Shown here piece by piece: positions 28,436 through 37,991 of a stretch of DNA of 64,000 bases (the first letter of the stretch is position 1; each line of letters opens with the position of its first letter). The stretch is from NCBI RefSeq assembly GCF_014931275.1, contig NZ_CP063110.1:1162001-1226000 (forward strand), written 5' to 3'. The notes under the pieces were generated by a model. It was not told the DNA's origin. It did no database searches and saw nothing but the letters and a program-made list of their open reading frames with translations. Position numbers and translations under genes: made by a program. This DNA is from Haemophilus parainfluenzae. Its GTDB lineage: Bacteria; Pseudomonadota; Gammaproteobacteria; Enterobacterales; Pasteurellaceae.

Positions 28436-29116
28436 ATGAAATTAACGCCCGAAATGTTAACCGGCAAATCTCGTGAACATTTGATCAATTTGCCTACACC
28501 TCATTCTCCAAATCATTTTTTGCAAGCTGAGGCAATGAAAGCATTTCAAGGATTGCAGCAAATCGCGGTCAAAAATGGCTTTAATTTGCAACCCGCGAGT
28601 AGCTTTCGTGATTTTGAACGTCAACAACTCATTTGGAACGGTAAATTTAACGGTGAACGCAAGGTTCATGATGATGCGGGAAATCCATTAGATTTAGCAT
28701 CGTTAGATGATTGGCAAAAAGCACAAGCCATTTTACGTTGGTCAGCGCTTCCAGGTGGCAGTCGTCATCATTGGGGTACAGAAGTCGATATTTTTGATCC
28801 TGATCTTTTGCCTCAAGGTCAATCTTTACAACTTGAACCTTGGGAATATGAAAAGGGGGGGTATTTTTTTGAGCTTAGTGAATTTCTTACTGAAAATCTA
28901 CCGCACTTTGATTTTGCTTTGCCATTTATCAGTCAGCCAGAAGGTAAAAAAATAGGTCGAGAGCCTTGGCATATTAGCTATTTACCTTTAGCTGAACAGG
29001 CATCACGATTATTTACGCCAGATGTGCTATTGCAGGTTTGGCAGCATGAAACCGTGGCTGGAAAAGAAACGTTAATTACACATTTGTCAGAGATTTTTGA
29101 GCAGTATGTGGTTTAA
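28436..29116 (+). CDS. M15-family D-alanyl-D-alanine carboxypeptidase-like protein
   Basis: A 226-residue VanY-type zinc peptidase. The zinc motif SRHHWGTEVDIFD (SxHxxGxxxD) is near residue 103 and EPWHISY, with the catalytic glutamate and third histidine, near residue 181. No signal peptide is seen, so its place in the cell is unclear. It is co-transcribed with dapE. A G7 tract (28,855-28,861) followed by T7 (28,864-28,870) lies in the coding region. Confidence 0.85.
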   Translation: MKLTPEMLTGKSREHLINLPTPHSPNHFLQAEAMKAFQGLQQIAVKNGFNLQPASSFRDFERQQLIWNGKFNGERKVHDDAGNPLDLASLDDWQKAQAILRWSALPGGSRHHWGTEVDIFDPDLLPQGQSLQLEPWEYEKGGYFFELSEFLTENLPHFDFALPFISQPEGKKIGREPWHISYLPLAEQASRLFTPDVLLQVWQHETVAGKETLITHLSEIFEQYVV

Positions 29117-29117
29117 C

Positions 29118-29147
29118 AAAAAACGCAGCTGGTCGCTGCGTTTTTTT
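29118..29147. terminator. Bidirectional terminator between the M15 peptidase gene and rapZ
   Basis: AAAAAACGCAGCTGGTCGCT followed by GCGTTTTTTT. The stem has A-runs and T-runs on both sides, fitting the convergent genes. Confidence 0.88.
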
Positions 29148-29156
29148 ATGGTTTGA

Positions 29157-30014
29157 TTAATTCTTTTTGTTCTTTTCCAAGGATTTATGCTGAATTTTCA
29201 CATCCTTACCTTTAGCTTGGAAATATTCTCCAATTTGTTGAGCGATATAAACAGAACGATGTTTACCACCCGTACAACCAATGGCAATAGTGAGATAGCT
29301 TCGGTTATTTTGCTCTAACATCGGTAACCACGTTTCAATGTAATTGCGTGTTTGGTAGATAAAATTATTCACCTCATCATGCGCAAGTAAAAATTGTGCA
29401 ACAGGTTCATCAAGCCCCGTCATTGGGCGCAGTTCTGGGTTCCAGTGCGGGTTAGGCAGAAAACGCACATCAAAGACATAATCCGCATCAAGTGGAATGC
29501 CATATTTAAAGCCAAACGATTCAACCACGATCTTAAGTTCTTTATCTGTATTACCGCGTAAAACTTCTCTTAAACGTTCAGATAACGCATGAGTGGAAAG
29601 TGGCGCAGTATCAATAATAAAATTAGCATGTTGAATTAAAGGCTCAAGTTGTTGATACTCTAAATCAATCGCTGATTCAAGCGGGAGATCTTGTGCCGAA
29701 AGTGGATGAAGACGACGTGAATCGCTGTAACGGCGAATAAGTGTACTACGATCGCTGTCTAGAAAGATGATTTTGACGGAATAAGAGGCTTGAATATCAG
29801 TCAAAATTTTGTCTAAATCAGCACTGGAATGAGGAAGATTTCGAATATCAAGGCTGATTGCAACAGCCGATTGAGTGTTAGCAAGAATCTGCGTGAGTTG
29901 AGGAAGTAAATTGAGAGGAAGGTTATCCACGCAATAATAGCCCATATCTTCCAAGGCTCGTAATGCGACAGATTTCCCAGCTCCGGAGCGACCGCTGATA
30001 ATAATAATTTCCAT
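29157..30014 (-). CDS. rapZ: RNase adapter protein RapZ
   Basis: P-loop protein (285 residues) that in E. coli binds GlmZ/GlmY RNAs and guides RNase E to control glmS. Walker A is GRSGAGKS (8-15), followed by [14 protein letters not shown]; the C-terminal RNA/metabolite domain has [15 protein letters not shown]. It lies after ptsN with 26 bases between them, as in the E. coli rpoN operon, but npr does not follow. Confidence 0.95.
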   Translation of the reverse strand: MEIIIISGRSGAGKSVALRALEDMGYYCVDNLPLNLLPQLTQILANTQSAVAISLDIRNLPHSSADLDKILTDIQASYSVKIIFLDSDRSTLIRRYSDSRRLHPLSAQDLPLESAIDLEYQQLEPLIQHANFIIDTAPLSTHALSERLREVLRGNTDKELKIVVESFGFKYGIPLDADYVFDVRFLPNPHWNPELRPMTGLDEPVAQFLLAHDEVNNFIYQTRNYIETWLPMLEQNNRSYLTIAIGCTGGKHRSVYIAQQIGEYFQAKGKDVKIQHKSLEKNKKN

Positions 30015-30040
30015 CTGCGTGATTCCTTATGGTTGGTAGG

Positions 30041-30559
30041 TTATACCTCTTGAGGTGCAATATTATCTAAATTTGTGTCGTCTTCAGATTCCTCTGAATG
30101 ATCGGCACATTCAAAAATTTGCCAAATTTCATCCGTACTTTGCGCTGAACGAAGTTGTTTAATTAAGTTTTTATCAGTTAATTTTTCATTGATTTCTGCC
30201 AGAACAGGAATATATTCTTGGCAGTGATTTTCGGGTACGAGCACAGCAAAAACGATATCCACCAGTTTATTATCGGCGGCATCATATTCGACAGGCGTTT
30301 CTAATTGCATAAATACCGTCAGGATCTTATCTGACACAGTAGCAGGTAACTTAGCTTTAGGCATGGCGACACCATTGCCTAATCCTGAATTACCTAATTT
30401 TTCTCGTTCAAATAAACATTCAAAACAAGCTTGTTCACCATTTTCAGAGTGAAGTTTTTCCACAACGAAAGTGGCAATAGATTCAAATAATCGTTTCTTG
30501 CTAGAAAAAGCAACCCCCTGACGAATATCATCAGGGGAGAGCAGAGTCGTAAATTTCAT
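30041..30559 (-). CDS. ptsN: PtsN-like EIIA(Ntr) domain protein lacking the phosphorylatable histidine
   Basis: A 172-residue member of the nitrogen-related EIIA family by order and fold: FERE..NSGLGNGVAMPKAKLP aligns with the family GNGIAIPHGK. The active-site histidine (H73 in E. coli) is lysine here (K68, codon AAA read on the minus strand), so it cannot take a phosphate there. The acidic tail (HSEESEDDTNLDN) is longer than usual. It lies three bases after lptB and 26 before rapZ. A phosphorylation-independent regulator is likely. Confidence 0.9.
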   Translation of the reverse strand: MKFTTLLSPDDIRQGVAFSSKKRLFESIATFVVEKLHSENGEQACFECLFEREKLGNSGLGNGVAMPKAKLPATVSDKILTVFMQLETPVEYDAADNKLVDIVFAVLVPENHCQEYIPVLAEINEKLTDKNLIKQLRSAQSTDEIWQIFECADHSEESEDDTNLDNIAPQEV

Positions 30560-30562
30560 AGG

Positions 30563-31288
30563 TTATAGTTTAAATTGTTCGCCTAAATAGACACGTTTAA
30601 CGTGCTCATCATTCATGACTTCTTCCGGTGTGCCGGTCGCGATAATTTTCCCTTCGCCAACAATGTAAGCTCGTTCACAGACATCAAGGGTTTCGCGTAC
30701 GTTATGGTCGGTAATCAACACACCTAAGCCACGATTACGGAGATCCGTGATGATTTTCTTAATATCCGTGACTGAAATTGGGTCTACACCCGCAAAAGGT
30801 TCATCTAATAAAATAAATTTTGGATTTGCTGCTAGGGCGCGTGCAATTTCCACACGACGACGTTCACCACCAGAAAGAGATTGTCCTAGGCTATCACGAA
30901 TATGGCCAATATTGAACTCATCAATTAACTCATCCGCTCTCTCTCTGCGCTGCTCAGCAGTGAGATCTTTACGAATTTCTAATACCGCCATAAGATTTTC
31001 ATATACCGTTAAACGGCGGAAAATAGAGGCTTCTTGTGGTAAATAGCCAATTCCTCGACGAGCACGTTCATGCATAGGTAATACGCTAATATCATCGCCG
31101 TCAATAGTAATCTTACCTTGATCGTGACGTACTAGACCCACCACAATATAGAAAGTAGTAGTTTTACCCGCACCATTAGGACCAAGTAAGCCAACAATTT
31201 CATTGGAGTTTACGGTTAAACTCACATCAGAAACCACTTTTCGGCTCTTGTAACTTTTTGCGAGAAATTCAGCTTGTAATACAGACAT
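30563..31288 (-). CDS. lptB: LPS export ABC transporter ATP-binding protein LptB
   Basis: Cytoplasmic ATPase of the LptB2FG machine that extracts LPS from the inner membrane, 241 residues. Walker [11 protein letters not shown]-loop [10 protein letters not shown], signature [15 protein letters not shown], Walker [14 protein letters not shown] and switch H in [10 protein letters not shown] are all intact. It lies three bases after lptA. Confidence 0.97.
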   Translation of the reverse strand: MSVLQAEFLAKSYKSRKVVSDVSLTVNSNEIVGLLGPNGAGKTTTFYIVVGLVRHDQGKITIDGDDISVLPMHERARRGIGYLPQEASIFRRLTVYENLMAVLEIRKDLTAEQRRERADELIDEFNIGHIRDSLGQSLSGGERRRVEIARALAANPKFILLDEPFAGVDPISVTDIKKIITDLRNRGLGVLITDHNVRETLDVCERAYIVGEGKIIATGTPEEVMNDEHVKRVYLGEQFKL

Positions 31289-31291
31289 CGG

Positions 31292-31810
31292 TTATTTTTT
31301 ACCTTTTTGTTGTAATTGGGTCGGAATTAAGACGGTTTGCACACGTGATTTTCCATTACCATTGGCTTTTAACTGTTGTTTTTTCACATCATAAGTGATG
31401 CGTTCACCGTTAATTTTGCTATCCAATTGTTTTAATTCAGCATTACCGGTTAATGTTAAGAATTCAGTGCCTAAATCGTAGTGAACTTTATTCGCTTTAC
31501 CATCAACAGGCTTACCATCATCAAGTTGCTGGTGGAAGGTAACAGGGCTACCAAAGGCTTCGACGGTTTCTTTTTTACCTGAATTTTCTGGCGGACGAGT
31601 AATAACTACTTTATTGGCTTTAATTAAAATGGAACCTTGTGTAATCACAACGTTATCCGTAAAGGTTACTACGCTGTTTTCCATATCTAAAGATTGATTA
31701 TCTGAGACAATATTAATCGGTTTATTGGTATCGTCTTTTAACGCAAAAGCAGATAAGGAAGTCATCATTAATGCTGTTAAAAGCAGAATTTTATTGTTTG
31801 TTGATTTCAT
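31292..31810 (-). CDS. lptA: LPS transport periplasmic protein LptA
   Basis: Periplasmic bridge that carries LPS between membranes, 172 residues. A signal peptide (MKSTNNKILLLTALMMTSLS plus AFA) precedes the OstA-fold repeats: PINIVSDNQSLDMENSVVTF, VVITQGSILIKANKVVI and GNAELKQLDSKINGERITY. It overlaps the lptC end by 20 bases. Confidence 0.94.
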   Translation of the reverse strand: MKSTNNKILLLTALMMTSLSAFALKDDTNKPINIVSDNQSLDMENSVVTFTDNVVITQGSILIKANKVVITRPPENSGKKETVEAFGSPVTFHQQLDDGKPVDGKANKVHYDLGTEFLTLTGNAELKQLDSKINGERITYDVKKQQLKANGNGKSRVQTVLIPTQLQQKGKK

Positions 31811-32399
31811 AATATGTTTTTACCTGTTCCTTTAGAGTTGCAACTTGCTGACGTAAATTTCCGACCAACTTCAATCCACTTGAGTTAAAGTTTAATCCGT
31901 TAATTTTTACTTGTGTATCGGAAGTAATGTCTTGTGTTTTTAAATTAATCACGGCCGCTTCGGTCTCAACACGTTGCAGGCGAGATAAAGGATCAAGGCT
32001 CTCGGCAACCACGCCGCCTTCAAGATAGAGCATTTGATCTTTAGTTAATTTTGCTTTTTTCGCGCTAAGCTTCCAATTTTGTTTTTCTAATTGAATTTTA
32101 TCGGTTTTCGTATCTTTGTCTTTATTATCTAAAGAGACATCAAAAAGATAGACTAATGGCGAAATAAAATCCGTATGACCGTCTTGTGTGTAATATTCCA
32201 CCTTATCGGAAATCGCGAGATATTGTTTTTTTCCTTCTGGCGAGAATACAGTCGTTTCCATTTTATTACCGACGTATTCTGGGCTATCAGGCTTTTTGAT
32301 TAGGCTTTGTAAATCGCCATGATCTTGATTAAGCGAATAATACCAGCCTAATAAAGCCAAGGCGATGACACCTAAAATAATATTCCAACGAATATTCAT
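31791..32399 (-). CDS. lptC: LPS export system protein LptC
   Basis: Single-pass inner-membrane protein (202 residues) that passes LPS from LptFG to LptA. One membrane helix near residues 5-23 (WNIILGVIALALLGWYYSL) is followed by an OstA-like periplasmic domain with MLYLEGGVVAESLD and TSDTQVKINGLNFNSSGLKL. MNIRWN at 32399 is chosen over the longer open frame on family length; AAGGAAAG lies upstream, slightly far. It heads the lptC-lptA-lptB-ptsN-rapZ operon. No kdsC precedes it. Confidence 0.9.
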   Translation of the reverse strand: MNIRWNIILGVIALALLGWYYSLNQDHGDLQSLIKKPDSPEYVGNKMETTVFSPEGKKQYLAISDKVEYYTQDGHTDFISPLVYLFDVSLDNKDKDTKTDKIQLEKQNWKLSAKKAKLTKDQMLYLEGGVVAESLDPLSRLQRVETEAAVINLKTQDITSDTQVKINGLNFNSSGLKLVGNLRQQVATLKEQVKTYYEINKQ

Positions 32400-32480
32400 A
32401 AATAACGTTCTTTCCTTCTTAAAAGGGTAACTAATCATAGCACTTTTTTGACACAAAGTGCGGTCAAAAATAGCCGTATT

Positions 32481-33017
32481 TTAGTCTTCTAAAATGAGTG
32501 TTTTTAAGATCTGATAAATCTCGCGATAAGCTTTTGATGGCTTATTTTGTTCCTTCTCTTTCTGTGCTGCACGAATCAAATTACGTAATTGTTGGCGATC
32601 TGCAGAAGGATGCTCATTTAACAAATCAGTCAGTGCTACATCACCTTTCGCAACTAATTCATCACGTAAGATTTCCAACTTATGCAGCATCGCTTGTTGT
32701 TGATTATGTTTGTTTTCAATTTTTTCTAAAGCTTCACGAATAGGCTCTGCATCAATTGAGCGTAAGAGCTTACCAATATATTGCAATTGGCGACGACGCG
32801 CCTCTTTTTGCAGGCGTTGTGCTAATTCAATGGCATCTTTCAAGCTATCGTCTAGTGGAACCTTAGTCAGATTTGCTTTGGTTAAGTTCACCAATTTCTC
32901 CCCGAGTTGTTTTAAATCCTCAGCGTCGCGTTTGATTTCACTTTTACTTACCCAAATAATCTCTTCTTGGTCTTCATCTTCCCAATCAAAGGCTTCTTTT
33001 TTCTTACGTTTTGCCAT
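32481..33017 (-). CDS. darP: Ribosome-associated protein DarP (YjgA, DUF615)
   Basis: A 178-residue helical protein of the YjgA family, which binds late 50S ribosomal intermediates. The N-terminal run [20 protein letters not shown] and the segments [19 protein letters not shown] and [14 protein letters not shown] are typical. TAAGGTAATAGA precedes the ATG. It is divergent from pmbA, a pairing also found in E. coli. Confidence 0.93.
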   Translation of the reverse strand: MAKRKKKEAFDWEDEDQEEIIWVSKSEIKRDAEDLKQLGEKLVNLTKANLTKVPLDDSLKDAIELAQRLQKEARRRQLQYIGKLLRSIDAEPIREALEKIENKHNQQQAMLHKLEILRDELVAKGDVALTDLLNEHPSADRQQLRNLIRAAQKEKEQNKPSKAYREIYQILKTLILED

Positions 33018-33105
33018 TCTATTACCTTATGAAAAATTTGGTGCATTTTAGCATAAACTTTCAAAATAAGATAAAATGGTGCAAATTTTTAATAGGATAA
33101 TTACC

Positions 33106-34461
33106 ATGAAAACAGCAGAAAATTTAACCGCACTTTTAAAATCTCAAGAGCAAACATTGCGTGATGCAGTCAGTTTTGCGATTGAAACCGCGCAGAAAGC
33201 GGGGGCAACCGCTGAAGTCGGTGTGACAAAAGTGAGTGGTTTATCGGTTTCAACCCGTCTGCAAGAGATTGAAAATGTTGAATTTACTAATGATGGGGCA
33301 TTAGGCATTTCTGTTTATTTAGGCCAACAAAAAGGCAATGCTTCTACCTCAGACTTAAGTGAAGAAGCGATTAAAAATACCGTTGAAGCAGCACTTGCTA
33401 TTGCAAAATATACTTCACCAGATGATTGCACAGGGCTAGCCGATAAAGAACTAATGGCTTTTGAAGCACCCGATTTAGCGCTTTATCATAGTGCAAATGT
33501 TGATGTCGAACAGGCTACAAAATTAGCTTTAGAAGCTGAAAAATCAGCGTTGGAATACGATGCTAAAATTGTGAATAGTAATGGCGCAAGCTTTAATTCG
33601 CATACTGGTGTGCGTGTTTATGGTAATACACATGGCATGTTACAAAGTTACTTATCTAGCCGTTATTCTTTATCTTGTTCGGTGATTGGTGGCGAGCTAG
33701 ATCAACTTGAAAATGACTACGAATATACAGTTTCACGTGAGTTTGATGCGCTTTCTCCAGCGGATTGGGTAGGACAGAATTGTGCAAAAAAAGTGATTGC
33801 GCGTTTAAATCCACAAAAATTAACGACACGTGAAGTGCCGGTGATTTTCTTAAATGATGTGGCAACAGGATTGATCTCTCATTTAACGGGCGCGATTAGT
33901 GGCGGCAGCTTATATCGTAAATCCAGTTTCTTGCTCGATCATCTTGGAAAACAAGTATTGCCAGATTGGTTCCAAATTAGTGAGCGTCCGCATTTGTTAA
34001 AACGTTTAGCCTCCACGCCTTTTGATAGCGAAGGGGTGCGAACACAGGATCTTGAAATTATTCAAGATGGCTTATTGCAAACCTATTTGCTCACCAGTTA
34101 CAGCGGTAGAAAAATGGGCATGCAAAGTACCGGTCATGCAGGCGGTATTCACAACTGGCTCGTGAAACCAAATTTAACGGGCGGATTGACCGCACTTTTA
34201 CGTCAAATGGGCACCGGTTTATTGGTGACAGATGTCATGGGGCAAGGCGTAAATATTGTGACGGGGGATTATTCCCGTGGCGCAGCAGGCTTCTGGGTGG
34301 AGAATGGTGAAATCCAGTATCCAGTTGCAGAAATTACCATTGCCGGTCAATTACAGGATATGTTGAAAAATATTGTGGCAGTAGCAGATGATATTGAACA
34401 TCGCTCCAATATTCAAACAGGTTCAATCTTGTTAGATAAGATGAAAATTTCAGGAAATTAA
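33106..34461 (+). CDS. pmbA: Metalloprotease PmbA (TldE)
   Basis: The TldE subunit of the TldD/TldE protease that matures microcins and degrades unfolded peptides, 451 residues. Family segments include [39 protein letters not shown] and [20 protein letters not shown]. TldE lacks the HExxxH zinc site of TldD, and none is seen here. The start at 33106 has AGGATAATTACC upstream. No tldD in this window. An uptake signal encodes LTALLK near the N-terminus. Confidence 0.94.
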   Translation: MKTAENLTALLKSQEQTLRDAVSFAIETAQKAGATAEVGVTKVSGLSVSTRLQEIENVEFTNDGALGISVYLGQQKGNASTSDLSEEAIKNTVEAALAIAKYTSPDDCTGLADKELMAFEAPDLALYHSANVDVEQATKLALEAEKSALEYDAKIVNSNGASFNSHTGVRVYGNTHGMLQSYLSSRYSLSCSVIGGELDQLENDYEYTVSREFDALSPADWVGQNCAKKVIARLNPQKLTTREVPVIFLNDVATGLISHLTGAISGGSLYRKSSFLLDHLGKQVLPDWFQISERPHLLKRLASTPFDSEGVRTQDLEIIQDGLLQTYLLTSYSGRKMGMQSTGHAGGIHNWLVKPNLTGGLTALLRQMGTGLLVTDVMGQGVNIVTGDYSRGAAGFWVENGEIQYPVAEITIAGQLQDMLKNIVAVADDIEHRSNIQTGSILLDKMKISGN

Positions 34462-34475
34462 TAAATTTTTTAAAA

Positions 34476-34518
34476 TGATAATAATTCTTATTGACATGTA
34501 ATTTCTTTCTGCTACTAT
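34476..34518 (+). promoter_or_regulatory. Fur box and sigma-70 promoter of a candidate small RNA
   Basis: TTGACA (34491-34496), a 16-base spacer and TACTAT (34513-34518) form a strong promoter. Directly upstream TGATAATAATTCTTA (34476-34490) matches the Fur 7-1-7 pattern TGATAATnATTATCA with two mismatches and abuts the -35 box, a position suited to repression when iron is plentiful. Confidence 0.75.
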
Positions 34519-34524
34519 ACGCAC

Positions 34525-34623
34525 ATCTGTTTAGCAGCGATTGCAGATTGCTCCAACAGGTAGAGTAGAAAGTAAATTCGTTAGGGTTAAAAAGGCTGAA
34601 GGTTTAAACTTCAGCCTTTTTTA
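34525..34623 (+). ncRNA. Candidate Fur-regulated small RNA (RyhB/HrrF-like)
   Basis: About 99 bases from a strong Fur-boxed promoter to a terminator (stem AAAGGCTGAA with TTCAGCCTTT, ending TTTTTTATT). No open frame of note and no link to pmbA or hpt, which has its own ribosome site. The middle contains CAGATTGCTCCAACAG, which resembles the pairing core of E. coli RyhB (CACATTGCTTCCAG). H. influenzae is known to have a Fur-regulated sRNA, HrrF; whether this is its homolog was not checked. The start is predicted and may be off by a few bases. Confidence 0.7.
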
Positions 34624-34663
34624 TTGTAGAATACGCAAACGATTAAATTAAAAAGGAAAGACC

Positions 34664-35203
34664 ATGAAAAAACACCACGTCGATATTTTAATTTCAGAAG
34701 CGGATGTTCGTAGCCGCATTACTGAACTTGGTGCAGAAATTACGCATTTTTATCAACAACAAGCCATCGATAAACTGATTGTTGTTGGGCTTTTACGTGG
34801 TTCATTTATGTTCATGGCCGATCTCGTGCGTGAATTAAAATTACCGGTAGAAGTGGAGTTTATGACCACATCAAGTTATGGCGCAGGGATGACAAGTAAT
34901 CACGATGTGAAAATTTCGAAAGATCTCGAGGGCGATATTCGCAATGAACACGTGCTGATTGTTGAGGATATTATTGATACAGGTTATACCCTCGAAAAAG
35001 TGCGCAGCATTTTAAATTTACGCGATCCTGCAAGCTTGGCGATTTGTACCTTATTAGATAAACCTTCTCGCCGAGAAGTGGAAGTACCGGTTGAATGGAT
35101 TGGTTTTTCTATTCCGGATGAATTTGTTGTCGGCTATGGTATTGATTATGCTCAACGTTATCGTAATCTAGGCTATATTGGCAAAGTGGTTATAGACGAA
35201 TAA
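34664..35203 (+). CDS. hpt: Hypoxanthine phosphoribosyltransferase
   Basis: Purine salvage enzyme that makes IMP from hypoxanthine and PRPP, 179 residues. The PRPP loop is [14 protein letters not shown], with [15 protein letters not shown] and SSYGAGMTS loops. AAAAAGGAAAGACC precedes the ATG. It follows the small RNA terminator, so it has a separate transcript. Confidence 0.96.
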   Translation: MKKHHVDILISEADVRSRITELGAEITHFYQQQAIDKLIVVGLLRGSFMFMADLVRELKLPVEVEFMTTSSYGAGMTSNHDVKISKDLEGDIRNEHVLIVEDIIDTGYTLEKVRSILNLRDPASLAICTLLDKPSRREVEVPVEWIGFSIPDEFVVGYGIDYAQRYRNLGYIGKVVIDE

Positions 35204-35216
35204 TTTATTTTTCAAT

Positions 35217-35259
35217 AAAAAGAGCGGTCAAAATTCACAGTGATTTTTGACCGCTCTTT
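35217..35259. terminator. Bidirectional terminator with paired variant uptake signals
   Basis: AAAAAGAGCGGTCAAAA and TTTTTGACCGCTCTTTG form a 15-base stem between convergent hpt and der. Both arms carry AAGAGCGGT or its complement instead of AAGTGCGGT, so the stem is kept while the uptake core is changed in both arms. Confidence 0.85.
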
Positions 35260-35270
35260 GTTTGTTAAGA

Positions 35271-36791
35271 TTAGCGTTTCGCTTTTTTGATAAACTTCAT
35301 TAAACGCTTACGTTTACGTAATTGGTTTGGTGTGAGTTTATTTTTTCTACCCGCGAATGGGTTTGAACCTTCTTGGAATAGCAAGCGGATTGGCGAACCA
35401 ATAATTTTCAAACTCTTACGATAATAATTAGATAAATAACGTTTGTATGAATCCGGTAATTTATCCATTTGGTTACCATGCACCACGATAATTGGTGGGT
35501 TATAACCACCTGGGTGAGCATATTTTAATTTAATACGACGACCGCCAATCATTGGTGGTTGATGCTCATCCGTTGCCATTTGTAAAATACGGGTGAGAAG
35601 GGACGTCGTCATTTTTTGCGTCGCACAAGCATAAGCTTCTTTAATCGAATCAAAAAGATTACCCACGCCACTGCCGTGTAAAGCAGAAATAAAATGCACA
35701 CGAGCAAAGTCGATGAAATCAAGACGGCGATCTAATTCAGATTTGACGCGATCTTTCACATCTTGATCTAAGCCATCCCATTTATTCACGACGATCACGA
35801 GCGAGCGTCCTGCATTTAAGATAAAGCCAAGTAGAGAGAGATCTTGGTCTGAAATGTTTTCACGCGCATCAATTGTGAGTAATACCACGTTTGCATCTTG
35901 AATCGCTTGTAATGTTTTGATGACAGAGAATTTCTCAACGGCTAAATGCACTTTACCACGTTTACGCACACCTGCTGTATCAATCAAGGTGTATTGTTGC
36001 CCATCGCGTTCCATTGGAATGTAGATACTGTCACGTGTTGTGCCTGGCATGTCGTAAACCACCACGCGATCTTCACCTAAAATACGATTGGTTAATGTCG
36101 ATTTACCGACGTTTGGACGGCCTACAATCGCAATTTTGATATTTTTATCTTGTTCTTCTTCAAGCTCTTCGTCTAATGCTTCATCAATTAATGAAGTATC
36201 TTCTTCTGAATCGAAGTCAAATTCGTGATCCCATTCATCTTTTTCTTCTTCATCAGAAGTGCGGTCATTTTCTGCTTCGTTTTCTTGTAATTTTTCCGCT
36301 AAAGGTGCAAGTACTTGCTCCATTAATTGAGTTACGCCACGGCCTTGTGATGCGGCAATTTGTTCAATTTCACCTAAGCCTAATTGATAGAATTCCGCAC
36401 AGTGTGAGTCTGCATCAATACCGTCAGTTTTATTTGCTACAACCACGGTTGTTTTATTAGTACGTTGGCGTAAGTAATTGGCAATGCCAATGTCTGCAGC
36501 CGTTAAACCTGCACGCGCATCCACTAAGAAAAGCACTACATCGGCTTCTTCAATCGCTAATAAGGATTGTTCCGCCATTTTTTCTTCAACGCCTTCTTCA
36601 GTGCCATCAATACCGCCGGTATCGATCACAATGAAATCATAGCCAGAAATATTGGCATGACCGTATTTACGATCTCGGGTTAAACCAGGGAAGTCTGCGA
36701 CAAGCGCATCACGAGTACGGGTTAAACGGTTGAATAGGGTGGATTTACCTACGTTTGGGCGACCCACTAAGGCAACGACAGGAGTTGTCAT
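35271..36791 (-). CDS. der: Ribosome biogenesis GTPase Der (EngA)
   Basis: Essential double GTPase for 50S assembly, 506 residues. The first G domain has [20 protein letters not shown] and NKTDG; the second, from about residue 220, has [19 protein letters not shown] and NKWDG; a KH-like C-terminal domain ends in [15 protein letters not shown]. An acidic linker ([20 protein letters not shown]) joins the G domains. Confidence 0.97.
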   Translation of the reverse strand: MTTPVVALVGRPNVGKSTLFNRLTRTRDALVADFPGLTRDRKYGHANISGYDFIVIDTGGIDGTEEGVEEKMAEQSLLAIEEADVVLFLVDARAGLTAADIGIANYLRQRTNKTTVVVANKTDGIDADSHCAEFYQLGLGEIEQIAASQGRGVTQLMEQVLAPLAEKLQENEAENDRTSDEEEKDEWDHEFDFDSEEDTSLIDEALDEELEEEQDKNIKIAIVGRPNVGKSTLTNRILGEDRVVVYDMPGTTRDSIYIPMERDGQQYTLIDTAGVRKRGKVHLAVEKFSVIKTLQAIQDANVVLLTIDARENISDQDLSLLGFILNAGRSLVIVVNKWDGLDQDVKDRVKSELDRRLDFIDFARVHFISALHGSGVGNLFDSIKEAYACATQKMTTSLLTRILQMATDEHQPPMIGGRRIKLKYAHPGGYNPPIIVVHGNQMDKLPDSYKRYLSNYYRKSLKIIGSPIRLLFQEGSNPFAGRKNKLTPNQLRKRKRLMKFIKKAKR

Positions 36792-36862
36792 AAAAATATC
36801 TCTGTAAAGTGTAAATTTGGTTAATTATAGCGAATGTTGGCTGGCAGGTAAAATTCGGGCAT

Positions 36863-36886
36863 AAAAAAAGCACCTTCTGGTGCTTC
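36863..36886 (-). terminator. Terminator of the tRNA-Asp pair
   Basis: On the minus strand GAAGCACC, AGAA loop, GGTGC and seven T follow the second tRNA-Asp by 16 bases. Confidence 0.85.
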
Positions 36887-36902
36887 ATTATCTCGGCTTA
36901 AT

Positions 36903-36979
36903 TGGCGGAATGGACGGGACTCGAACCCGCGACCCCCTGCGTGACAGGCAGGTATTCTAACCAGCTGAACTACCACTCC
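36903..36979 (-). tRNA. tRNA-Asp (GTC), distal copy
   Basis: A 77-base cloverleaf with encoded CCA. The acceptor stem is GGAGTGG with CCATTCC and discriminator G; the anticodon loop CTGTCAC gives GTC; the T-arm is GCGGGTTCGAGTCCCGT. Same sequence as the copy at 37,007. Confidence 0.96.
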
Positions 36980-37006
36980 GTAAGTATATTAAGACAAGTT
37001 TTAAAT

Positions 37007-37083
37007 TGGCGGAATGGACGGGACTCGAACCCGCGACCCCCTGCGTGACAGGCAGGTATTCTAACCAGCTGAACTACCACTCC
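37007..37083 (-). tRNA. tRNA-Asp (GTC), proximal copy
   Basis: The same 77-base tRNA as the neighbouring copy, with encoded CCA, separated by 27 bases. Both are read from one promoter and one terminator, so they should be processed from a common precursor. Confidence 0.96.
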
Positions 37084-37097
37084 GCTAAGTGCTGGGT

Positions 37098-37126
37098 ATA
37101 ATAATGATGAACGTTAAAACCGTCAA
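37098..37126 (-). promoter_or_regulatory. Promoter of the tRNA-Asp pair
   Basis: Minus-strand TTGACG (37121-37126), a 17-base spacer and TATTAT (37098-37103), ending 14 bases before the first tRNA. Confidence 0.75.
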
Positions 37127-37170
37127 TCTTTTTTTTCTTTTTTATGTTTATCTGATTAATAGATAACCGA

Positions 37171-37932
37171 TTAATGTGAGGTTTCATCCCCCGTACGAAT
37201 AGACCAAAAACATTTGCCATCGCTTTTTTTATTGACCAATTTAAGGAAATCCAAATGGGCTTGGAGTTCATCATCAGTGGGTTGCAACACTTTTAAATTC
37301 TGCGAAAAATTGACCGCACTTTGAAGATCTTGCATATTAGCACCAGCTTGGATAATTGAACTATCCGCATGATCTTCATCAAATAGACTGGTTTGACCGC
37401 CCGTCATGGATAAATAAACGTCGGCCAAAATCTCCGCATCCAGTAACGCGCCGTGGAGTGTGCGTTTGCTGTTATCAATGCCTAAACGATCACACAACGC
37501 ATCTAAGCTATTACGTTTCCCTGGATACATTTGGCGCGCCATTTGCAACGTATCGGTGACGAGGCAAATGTCAGTCGTTTTGATATCTAATCCAAGTTTA
37601 CGGAATTCATAGTCCATAAAGCCCACGTCGAAGGGCGCATTATGAATCAGCAGTTCGGCACCACGAATGTATTCAATAAAGTCTTGTGCAATCGTTTTGA
37701 AATCCGGTTTATCCGCCAGCATTTCATCCGTAATACCGTGAACTTTAATAGCATCAGGATCAACCAAACGATCCGGTTTAATATAAATATGAAAATTATT
37801 GCCCGTATATTTACGGTTGATCATTTCCACGGCACCAATTTCAATAATGCAATGTCCTTCGTAATGCGCACCAATTTGGTTCATACCGGTGGTTTCAGTA
37901 TCCAGTACAATTTGGCGATCCGGATTTATCAT
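37171..37932 (-). CDS. dnaQ: DNA polymerase III epsilon subunit (proofreading exonuclease)
   Basis: 3'-5' exonuclease of the replicative polymerase, 253 residues. Exo I is LDTETTGM, Exo II is [14 protein letters not shown] and Exo III is [14 protein letters not shown], followed by a flexible tail that binds the alpha subunit. AGGTAGAACA precedes the ATG. It is divergent from rnhA, the same arrangement as in E. coli. Confidence 0.96.
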   Translation of the reverse strand: MINPDRQIVLDTETTGMNQIGAHYEGHCIIEIGAVEMINRKYTGNNFHIYIKPDRLVDPDAIKVHGITDEMLADKPDFKTIAQDFIEYIRGAELLIHNAPFDVGFMDYEFRKLGLDIKTTDICLVTDTLQMARQMYPGKRNSLDALCDRLGIDNSKRTLHGALLDAEILADVYLSMTGGQTSLFDEDHADSSIIQAGANMQDLQSAVNFSQNLKVLQPTDDELQAHLDFLKLVNKKSDGKCFWSIRTGDETSH

Positions 37933-37991
37933 TGTTCTACCTATTTGTTTCCTTTAAAATACTGCCTATTTTACACAAGCTCGAATTAGTT

